A stretch of DNA of 64,000 bases from NCBI GenBank assembly GCA_949289145.1, contig CASEML010000019.1:1-64000 (forward strand), read 5' to 3'. The position numbers and the translations under genes were made by a program. Below are positions 57,611 through 64,000 of this stretch, in pieces. Numbering within the stretch: the first letter of the stretch is position 1; each line of letters opens with the position of its first letter. Source of the DNA: an uncultured Eubacteriales bacterium (GTDB lineage Bacteria; Bacillota; Clostridia; Lachnospirales; Lachnospiraceae). The notes below the pieces were generated by a model. That model was not told the DNA's origin. It did not search any database and saw only the letters and a program-made list of their open reading frames with translations.

Positions 57611-58489
57611 ATGGACACAATAGTAAAAAAATCTGATGCAGGAAGAAAATTGAGAAATTTTGCAAGAATGAACTTTGGAGCTGTACTGTATGGCATGGGA
57701 ATCAGTTTGTTTTTAGATCCCAACAGTCTGGCACCGGGAGGCGTGGTGGGAATATCAATTATTTTAAACCGTTTCTTGAGTATTGGCACAGGAACATTGT
57801 ATTTGTTAATCAATATTCCTCTTCTTTTGCTTGGCTGGAAGAAACTGGGAGGTAAATTTATAAGGAAAACCTTGTACGTGGTGGTATTGAATACAGTGGT
57901 AATCGACGTTCTCTCCTATGTAAACCCGGTCACCAGAGAGCCTTTGCTGGCTGCTGTGGCAGGAAGCATATTGTTAGGTATTGGTATGGGAACTGTATTT
58001 AAATGTGGAGCTACCACAGGCGGAATGGACATTGTCGTAAAGATTCTTCGCGGCAAGTACAAGCACATTAAGACGGGAAGCCTTTTTTTGATTATTGATA
58101 TGACCATAGTCGCTATATCCGGACTGGTATTCCGAAACTTTAACACAGCTATGTACGCGCTGATTACTGTAGCATTAACAGGAAGAACTATTGACTTTAT
58201 TTTGTATGGCGGCGACGAAGCAAAACTTATTTTTGTGGTAAGTGATTTGTCAGAACGTATATCGGAACGAATCATCAAAAGCGTAAAGACAGGAATTACC
58301 ATGCTGAAAGGGCGGGGGGCATACAGCAACAAAGAAAAAAACATTATCATGTGTGTGGTAAAAAAACAATCTGCCCCAAAAGTGTTGGAAATCGTTAAGC
58401 GAGAAGATGAAAACGCTTTTGTAATTGTAAGCAGTGCCACAGAAACCTTTGGAGAAGGGTATAAAGACTACTTTCAGGATCAGTTGTAA
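57611..58489 (+). CDS. YitT-family membrane protein with C-terminal DUF2179
   Basis: A 292-aa protein with five to six membrane helices in the first 200 residues (GMGISLFLDPNSLAPGGVVGISII and CGATTGGMDIVVKIL are typical of YitT) and a C-terminal soluble DUF2179 domain. Function is unknown. ATG 57611 is preceded by GGAGGA, and an earlier in-frame ATG at 57566 lies in the terminator hairpin. Confidence 0.85.
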   Translation: MDTIVKKSDAGRKLRNFARMNFGAVLYGMGISLFLDPNSLAPGGVVGISIILNRFLSIGTGTLYLLINIPLLLLGWKKLGGKFIRKTLYVVVLNTVVIDVLSYVNPVTREPLLAAVAGSILLGIGMGTVFKCGATTGGMDIVVKILRGKYKHIKTGSLFLIIDMTIVAISGLVFRNFNTAMYALITVALTGRTIDFILYGGDEAKLIFVVSDLSERISERIIKSVKTGITMLKGRGAYSNKEKNIIMCVVKKQSAPKVLEIVKREDENAFVIVSSATETFGEGYKDYFQDQL

Positions 58490-58503
58490 AATTGGAATTT
58501 AAC

Positions 58504-59565
58504 CTAAAGTACCTCTGCCAAAAACTGAAGTGCAACAGGATAAAAAATTACCACACATACAACTCTTAAGGACTGGATAATCGATACCTTAGGTGTGTTG
58601 GCGCCGAAATCTTCGGCAATCAATGCCAAGTCAGAGGCACCGCCCGGGGCACAGGAAAATAGTGCAGTTACAAAATCCACATCACTGGTTTTATAAAGGA
58701 TATAAGCCAGTATCACTACAATGGTAAATAGACCCACCAATAGGATTAAGGCAGGGACAATGGCGGTATACAGATTAGTAATGGATGCTCTGGTAACACT
58801 CTCACCGATTAATGCTCCGGCACATACTTGGGCAAATTGCTTTAGACCCAGGGGCATATATGCAGTTGATGTGGTTACATTCTGTATTGCAACACCGATC
58901 ATGGCAAACATTAATGCTCCGGCAGGTATGCCGATATTGTAACCTATTGTGCCGCATACAATAGCAACTACCAAAGTAATAAAAATATTTTTCTTTGTTT
59001 TTTCGGCAGTAACTTTTGGCCCGTCAGAATTGATATTTCTTGTAGCGCTGACTACCCCGGGGTTTTTCTTTTGCAAAAATTTTATCAGCTTTCCAAAAAT
59101 AGTGGGAAACAATCCCAAAATAGAAATTAATCGTACCAGCTGCAGCACAGACACAATAGAAGTATCTGCCCCCATATCAATACTAATAATGGACATATCC
59201 ACAATACTTCCCGGTGCTGTGGCAAAGACACAGGTGGCAAGAGAGTAATCTGTCAGGTAATAAAGTCCTACTCCCATGGCAAGACAGGACAGCAGAATAC
59301 ATACCGTATTTATGATAGCAGGTTTTATACACTTTTTCAGGGAAACTAATTCATACCGTGTAATCTTGCAGCCGATAAAAAGTCCTGAAATAATCTGAGT
59401 CATTAACTTTAAATTAGAAGGAAAGCATGCTTCTTCAAAAATAACATTAAAAACAGCCACCAGAATCATGGAGCCTACCATGGTCCCGGCGGGAATTTTT
59501 AATTTTAAGGCAATGGCCGCACCTGATAATGCCACCAGAAATGTTAAAGTAATTTGTAATATCAT
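58504..59565 (-). CDS. AbrB-family membrane transporter (PF05145-like)
   Basis: A 353-aa protein with about ten membrane segments in two repeats, each with a pattern GxxPGSxVDMSxISxDMGAD or GGASDLALIAEDFGA. This is the duplicated AbrB/AmoA-like membrane family, which has been linked to transport of small organic compounds. It converges with yitT (14-base gap) and diverges from a LysR regulator gene. Confidence 0.85.
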   Translation of the reverse strand: MILQITLTFLVALSGAAIALKLKIPAGTMVGSMILVAVFNVIFEEACFPSNLKLMTQIISGLFIGCKITRYELVSLKKCIKPAIINTVCILLSCLAMGVGLYYLTDYSLATCVFATAPGSIVDMSIISIDMGADTSIVSVLQLVRLISILGLFPTIFGKLIKFLQKKNPGVVSATRNINSDGPKVTAEKTKKNIFITLVVAIVCGTIGYNIGIPAGALMFAMIGVAIQNVTTSTAYMPLGLKQFAQVCAGALIGESVTRASITNLYTAIVPALILLVGLFTIVVILAYILYKTSDVDFVTALFSCAPGGASDLALIAEDFGANTPKVSIIQSLRVVCVVIFYPVALQFLAEVL

Positions 59566-59597
59566 TGGTTCACATCCATTCTTAAAAAATATGGTTC

Positions 59598-59626
59598 ATT
59601 GTAGCATGGAAAGGATATAGGTTCAA
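59598..59626 (-). promoter_or_regulatory. promoter of the AbrB-like transporter gene
   Basis: Read on the minus strand: TTGAAC, 17-base spacer, TACAAT. It sits in the gap shared with the LysR gene, where a TATAAT at 59663-59668 without a good -35 may serve the regulator. Confidence 0.62.
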
Positions 59627-59700
59627 ATACGAAAAAAATTATATAATTCATAAATAAAATGTTATAATAGTAAAAAACAAGTGGAAAGGGAACCAAGGAA

Positions 59701-60615
59701 ATGTTAAATACAAGACAGTTACATTATGTAATTACCGTAGCAAACGAAAAAAGTATCTCATTGGCAGCTAAAAAGTTATTAATTTCCCAGCCCTCCCTAA
59801 GCCAGTATATCCAAAAGCTGGAAAAAGAGCTGGGAGTAGAATTGTTTGAAAGAACCAATCCTTTAAGACTTACCTATGCAGGGGAGATTTTTCTGCGTTC
59901 TGCTAAAAAAATGCTGAATACAGAAGAAGAGATGAACCGGATTCTGAAAGATATCAGTGAAGAAAAATTAGGAAGAATCATAGTAGGAACAGGTTACTAT
60001 AATAGTACGGTCTTTTTGCCACAAGTAATTGAAACCTATTTTAAAGAATATCCCGATGTAAAAATTGAGGTGGTGGAAAAGATTGAACCTAAATTAAAAG
60101 AATTGGCACGAAATGGAGAAGTAGATTTGGTGATTGCCACAGAGCATGTGGAAGATTCAGATTTTCAGGAAATTCCTTTGGCACAGGAAGAATTCCTGTT
60201 GGCAGTACCAAAAGAAATCGCCCAAAAAGCCATGGCAGGAGAAGCAGCAGAAGACCTTTCTTATGTAGATATTACTGTATTTTGCAATGCACCATATATT
60301 ATTCTAGGAATTCAGGTATATATTAATCGTCTGTTTGATGAAATATGTAAAATCAGTGGTTTTACCCCTAAAAATGCTCTTACTTGTACCAGTTTAAACG
60401 CAGCATATGCTATGGCAAAGGCAGGTGTGGGAATTACTATTGTTCCCTACAGCACTTACCGTTATGACAAAAGTGAAAATGTAGCTTACTATAAAATAGA
60501 AAATAACAATGTGGTACGTGGCTTAAATATGTATTATAAAAAAGACCGTTACTTAACAAAAACCATGAAGCGTTTTATAAAGATATGCATGGAATTGGCA
60601 GAAGAAAGCTTCTAA
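59701..60615 (+). CDS. LysR-family transcriptional regulator
   Basis: A 304-aa protein with an N-terminal winged helix (LHYVITVANEKSISLAAKKLLISQPSLSQ, here split at the turn) and a C-terminal effector-binding domain in two halves. Divergent from the AbrB-like transporter, its most probable target. The liv genes start 219 bases downstream and may be a second one. CCAAGGAA precedes the ATG. Confidence 0.93.
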   Translation: MLNTRQLHYVITVANEKSISLAAKKLLISQPSLSQYIQKLEKELGVELFERTNPLRLTYAGEIFLRSAKKMLNTEEEMNRILKDISEEKLGRIIVGTGYYNSTVFLPQVIETYFKEYPDVKIEVVEKIEPKLKELARNGEVDLVIATEHVEDSDFQEIPLAQEEFLLAVPKEIAQKAMAGEAAEDLSYVDITVFCNAPYIILGIQVYINRLFDEICKISGFTPKNALTCTSLNAAYAMAKAGVGITIVPYSTYRYDKSENVAYYKIENNNVVRGLNMYYKKDRYLTKTMKRFIKICMELAEESF

Positions 60616-60676
60616 AAATGTGGGAAAAATGCAGAATATAATCAAAAAATTATGGACAATATAATTATTTTGGTAT

Positions 60677-60705
60677 TTGAAGTTATGATGATGTCATGAT
60701 AATAT
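60677..60705 (+). promoter_or_regulatory. promoter of the liv operon
   Basis: TTGAAG (60677-60682), 17-base spacer, TAATAT (60700-60705). The leader to livJ is about 120 bases. Confidence 0.6.
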
Positions 60706-60735
60706 CTATTCAAATCACAAATAAAGTTTTTAAAC

Positions 60736-60765
60736 GAAGGAGTTTATATGCAATGGCGCATATAG
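60736..60765 (+). other. possible upstream ORF in the liv leader
   Basis: GAAGGAG (60736-60742) is well placed for ATG 60748, which encodes MQWRI and a stop, and also for ATG 60753, which opens 54 codons overlapping the livJ start. Neither shows a run of Leu, Ile or Val codons, so classical attenuation is not supported. Translation of this leader could still affect livJ. Confidence 0.3.
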
Positions 60766-60834
60766 ACTCTTTTTGTATATATGGCGATAGAAAATTTATG
60801 CTTTCGCTTGTTTCAAAAAAGGAGGACATCATTT

Positions 60835-62040
60835 ATGAAGACATGGAAAAAGTTTGCAGTATTAACAATGATTGGAGCATTGGTTACAGCATCCCTAACT
60901 GGGTGTGGCGGTTCTGATTCGGAGTCAGATACAATTAAGGTTGGTTCCATTCATCCCTTGACAGGTTCCTATGCGTATGAAGGACAGCAGGTAGTCAATG
61001 CGCAACAGCTGGCTATTGATGAAATCAACGCAGCAGGAGGAATCGCTTCTTTAGGAGGAAAAAAATTAGAACTTGTGGTAGGAGATTCTCAGGGAAATGC
61101 AGATACGGGTGCCAGCGAAACAGAACGGCTGATTTCAGAAGGCGTTACAGCAGTTACAGGTACTTTCCAGTCTGGTGTTACATTAACTTGTATGCAGAAA
61201 GCAGAACAAAATCAGATTCCCTTTGTAGTAACCGTAAGTGCAAATGTAGGTTTGATGGAAAACGGATTTGAGTACGCATATCGTATTCAGCCTAATGCAA
61301 GCACCTTTGTAGAAGATTTCTTACAGTATATGGGAGAAATTAGAACAGACGACTTAAAAACCGCAGTACTGATTCATGAAGACTCCTTAACAGGGACAGA
61401 TACAGGCGATTTAGTGGTAGAGGGATTTGAACAGACAGGTCTTGAACTGTTAGACAGAATTACTTATTCGGCAAGCACTACAACCTTAAGTACCGAAGTT
61501 ACAAAGATAGCTGAATTAAAGCCGGATGTATTAATTACAAATGGTTATTATGCGGATACCTCTCTTCTTGTAAAGGAGTTAAATGAAAGAGGAATTACAT
61601 TCAAACTGGTATGCGGTGTGGCAAACGGAGGTATTTCAGATCCTAAATTCATTGAAGATTTCGGGGACACCGTAGAGAACTTTATGGATTTAAACTACAG
61701 ATTTAATCCGAACAATGAAAAAACCAGTGAATTATTGGCTTCCTATAAGGAACAGTATGGAGAAGAAATGTCAGTCCATGCTGTGTGGGGCTATGAAAGT
61801 ATTTATGTATTGGCAGATGCCTTGGAAAGAGCAGCCAGTACAGATCCTGAGGCAGTGAAAACTGCTTTAGATGAAACAGAAATCTCAGACCATGTACTGG
61901 CACAAAATGGGCCGATCACATTTGATGAAAAAGGAGAAAATGTGAATGCAGCAGGTGTATTTCTTCAGATTCAGAATGGAAAACATGTTGTAGTATATCC
62001 AAAGGAATTTGCAGAAGCAGAAATGATCATCGGGAAATAA
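60835..62040 (+). CDS. livJ: branched-chain amino acid ABC transporter substrate-binding lipoprotein
   Basis: A 401-aa protein with a lipoprotein signal peptide (lipobox LTGC, Cys24) and the periplasmic-binding fold of LivJ-like receptors (IKVGSIHPLTGSYAYEG, VTGTFQSGVTLTCM). ATG 60835 has AAAAAGGAGGAC upstream; the ATG at 60781 is before this site. It precedes livH by 29 bases. Leu/Ile/Val is the family's usual substrate, but some members bind amides or urea, so the precise ligand is open. Confidence 0.9.
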   Translation: MKTWKKFAVLTMIGALVTASLTGCGGSDSESDTIKVGSIHPLTGSYAYEGQQVVNAQQLAIDEINAAGGIASLGGKKLELVVGDSQGNADTGASETERLISEGVTAVTGTFQSGVTLTCMQKAEQNQIPFVVTVSANVGLMENGFEYAYRIQPNASTFVEDFLQYMGEIRTDDLKTAVLIHEDSLTGTDTGDLVVEGFEQTGLELLDRITYSASTTTLSTEVTKIAELKPDVLITNGYYADTSLLVKELNERGITFKLVCGVANGGISDPKFIEDFGDTVENFMDLNYRFNPNNEKTSELLASYKEQYGEEMSVHAVWGYESIYVLADALERAASTDPEAVKTALDETEISDHVLAQNGPITFDEKGENVNAAGVFLQIQNGKHVVVYPKEFAEAEMIIGK

Positions 62041-62069
62041 TCTGATAATTCACAAAGGAGGTAACATTT

Positions 62070-62936
62070 ATGAATGCATCAATTTTGCAGTCTCTGATCG
62101 ATGGCATGCTAATGGGAGGAGTGTATGCATTAGCAGCCTTAGGAATATCATTAATTTTCGGAGTTATGAAAATAACAAACTTTGCCCATGGAGCACTTAT
62201 TACAGTAGGTATGTACATCACATATGAATGTTGTACTTTATTAGGTGTTACCCCTTATGTGGCACTCCCTATTACTATGGTGCTTATGTTCCTGATAGGT
62301 TACATTATTCAAAAGATATGTTTAAATCCAATTATGGGGGCAGGGGGACACAATCAGTTACTGCTGACCCAGGGAATTGCCATTGTGTTAGAAAACCTGA
62401 TTTTAGTATTGTTTACAGCCAATTATAAGTCTGTAACGGTTCCGGGATTTGAAACAGCTATCCGATTAGGAAGTATTACAATCAACAAGCCCAAATTAGT
62501 AGCCTTTTTATTTGTGGCAGTGATTTCAGTTGGCATCTATCTTGTTTTAAATAAAACAGATTTGGGAAAAGCCATCAGAGCAACAAGTACGCAGCCGGAT
62601 GGCGCTACCTTAATGGGAATTGTAGTATCAAAGATTAATTGTATTGCTTTTGGTATTGGTGTAATGTGTGCAGGTATTGCAGGAGCTTTATTAATTCCCA
62701 CACAAAATATTAGTCCCACCAGTGGTAATGCATACTCTTTAAAATGTTTTGTTATCGCGGTATTCGGCGGATTGGGAAATATTTGGGGAGCTGTAATCGC
62801 AGGATTGATCATTGGGGTGGTAGAAGCTTATTCAGCCTTATTTTTAGGAGGCTCCTGGAGTGAGATGGTCATTTATGTAATCTTTATTTTAACATTAATT
62901 ATTAAGCCTACAGGTCTATTAGGAAAGAAGGGATAA
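62070..62936 (+). CDS. livH: branched-chain amino acid ABC transporter permease LivH
   Basis: A 288-aa permease with about eight membrane segments and the motifs GVYALAALGISLIFGVMKITNFAHG and GGLGNIWGAVIAG (in part), which mark the LivH branch. AAAGGAGGTAAC precedes the ATG. It is separated from livM by one base. Confidence 0.95.
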   Translation: MNASILQSLIDGMLMGGVYALAALGISLIFGVMKITNFAHGALITVGMYITYECCTLLGVTPYVALPITMVLMFLIGYIIQKICLNPIMGAGGHNQLLLTQGIAIVLENLILVLFTANYKSVTVPGFETAIRLGSITINKPKLVAFLFVAVISVGIYLVLNKTDLGKAIRATSTQPDGATLMGIVVSKINCIAFGIGVMCAGIAGALLIPTQNISPTSGNAYSLKCFVIAVFGGLGNIWGAVIAGLIIGVVEAYSALFLGGSWSEMVIYVIFILTLIIKPTGLLGKKG

Positions 62937-62937
62937 T

Positions 62938-63966
62938 ATGGAGAAGAAAAATACAGGAACTTTAAGTCCTTTACTAAAAAGAGGCATAAATACTACAAGT
63001 GGAGGAATGTCAAGGCTTCAGATTATCATAGTATTGGCAGTCAGTATTTTCGTGTTATTGACACCACAGTTTCTTAGCAGCTATCGTTTGAATCTTGTGA
63101 TCACCATTTTAACAGCCGCCTATTTTGCTCAGTGCTGGAATCTGATGAGTGGTTTTACCGGACAGTTTTCTTTTGGACATGCAGCGTTCTATGGTGTAGG
63201 TGCTTATATGTCAAGCATTCTGTCGGTAGACTATGGAGTTAATCCATGGATTGGAATGTTGGCGGGAATGTTAGCAGCAGGTATTGTGGCAGCTATTATC
63301 GGATACTTATCTTTCCATTACAATTTAAGGGGCGACTACTTTGCACTGGCAACCATGGCATTCTGTGAAATTTTAAGGGTTATTACCAAAAATACGGAAT
63401 TTTTCCATGCCTCCACAGGTGTAACTATTTCTTATTCCAAAGACTGGAAACAGATGCAGTTTGGTGGAAAAGAAGGATATCTTTATGTGGCATTTATTAT
63501 GCTGGCGGCAATTACCTTTGGTTTGTATAAAATCAGAAAAACAAAAATAGGCTTGTATTTTGTGGCAATCAGAGAAAATGAAGACGCGGCAAAGGCACTT
63601 GGCATTAATGCGTTTCGCTATAAAATGACAGCGTTAATAGCAAGTGCAATGCTTACAGCCCTTGCAGGAACCTTTTATGCACAATATTACTTATACATAG
63701 ATCCAACAATCTGTTTTGGAAATTCAGTGTCTGTCAGTGCTATCACACCATGTATTATCGGCGGCACGGGAACCATTTTTGGACCAATTATAGGAGCTGC
63801 TATTATTGAACCTATATCAGAATTGACAAATGCATTATTATCCCAGTATGTAGGACTGAATATGGTAGTATACGGATTAATTCTTGTATTGGCCATTCTT
63901 CTCATGCCAAATGGCGTAGTAGGCTTGTTTCACAAATTGAGAGCAAAGAAGCAGAAGGGAGAGTAA
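62938..63966 (+). CDS. livM: branched-chain amino acid ABC transporter permease LivM
   Basis: A 342-aa permease with the LivM signature GFTGQFSFGHAAFYGVGAY and IGGTGTIFGPIIGAA, and a longer, charged N-terminus than LivH. It starts one base after the livH stop, with livG following at 2 bases. Confidence 0.95.
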   Translation: MEKKNTGTLSPLLKRGINTTSGGMSRLQIIIVLAVSIFVLLTPQFLSSYRLNLVITILTAAYFAQCWNLMSGFTGQFSFGHAAFYGVGAYMSSILSVDYGVNPWIGMLAGMLAAGIVAAIIGYLSFHYNLRGDYFALATMAFCEILRVITKNTEFFHASTGVTISYSKDWKQMQFGGKEGYLYVAFIMLAAITFGLYKIRKTKIGLYFVAIRENEDAAKALGINAFRYKMTALIASAMLTALAGTFYAQYYLYIDPTICFGNSVSVSAITPCIIGGTGTIFGPIIGAAIIEPISELTNALLSQYVGLNMVVYGLILVLAILLMPNGVVGLFHKLRAKKQKGE

Positions 63967-63968
63967 GT

Positions 63969-64000
63969 ATGGGCGTATTATTAAAAGCAGAAAATGTAAC
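63969..64000 (+). CDS. livG: start of ABC ATP-binding protein LivG (3' partial)
   Basis: ATG 63969 opens a frame MGVLLKAENV that runs off the window. Its place after livM and the opening strand, typical of ABC ATPases, indicate livG; no motif is visible yet. Confidence 0.6.
   Translation, partial: MGVLLKAENV

Noticed and set aside
57916..58440. 174-codon minus-strand frame opposite the YitT gene
   Set aside because: Antisense shadow of the hydrophobic codons of a recognised membrane protein.

Overview
The window is a low-GC, gene-dense bacterial chromosome segment that reads as an anaerobic Clostridia genome, most likely Lachnospiraceae. Reasons are the [FeFe]-hydrogenase maturases HydG and HydF, an F-type ATPase operon with atpZ- and atpI-like genes and a Na+-type c subunit, strong AGGAGG ribosome binding sites, HPr kinase (a Firmicutes-type carbon control protein), and Lys-rich Ig-like surface proteins with PTKA-type linkers. 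No tRNA, rRNA, CRISPR array, transposase or prophage was seen. Assignments come from reading motifs, not from database searches.

Layout. 1-3.3 kb: the 3' part of a peptide-exporter-like ABC protein and its HlyD-like adaptor. 3.4-9.4 kb: a MacB-like ABC ATPase, an extracellular CARDB-like protein and an FtsX-type permease on the minus strand, divergent from a histidine kinase/response regulator pair. 9.5-10.1 kb: a small membrane protein. 10.3-15.5 kb: a second two-component system with a multi-spanning kinase, then a promoter and a membrane protein / PspA (LiaH-like) / GIDE-like envelope-stress set. 15.6-23.6 kb: the complete F1Fo ATPase operon followed by ywmB. 23.7-29.4 kb: a hypothetical protein, a methyltransferase, an anchored protein with a degenerate C39-like end, and an M29 aminopeptidase. 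29.5-34.8 kb: two soluble chemoreceptors flanking hydG-hydF. 35-41.8 kb: ftsH-uvrC and hprK-glcK-proC. 41.8-42.6 kb: a non-coding or decayed stretch with a candidate small RNA. 42.6-52.1 kb: extracellular proteins, namely a 1544-aa Ig-like surface protein, two paralogous secreted proteins with tandem CBM21-like starch/glycogen-binding domains, and a secreted starch-binding-domain/metallophosphatase fusion. 52.2-60.6 kb: queT with a preQ1-I riboswitch, a LysM-GH18 protein, a TPR-GGDEF protein, a YitT protein, and an AbrB-like transporter divergent from a LysR regulator. 60.7-64 kb: a branched-chain amino acid ABC transporter (livJHM and the first codons of livG) cut by the window edge.

How parts may work together. 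HprK and glucokinase are parts of carbon catabolite control. The two CBM21-like genes share a promoter/operator layout in which a LacI/CcpA-type palindrome starts exactly 7 bp downstream of the -10 box, so a sugar-responsive repressor is likely. The neighbouring CBM26-like/phosphatase fusion suggests a secreted alpha-glucan binding and dephosphorylating set, which I consider the most interesting locus here. Other notable points are a GIDE-domain partner for PspA, a hairpin that embeds the ywmB ribosome binding site, a structured gap between atpE and atpF, and a possible C-rich-loop small RNA at about 41.87-42.05 kb.
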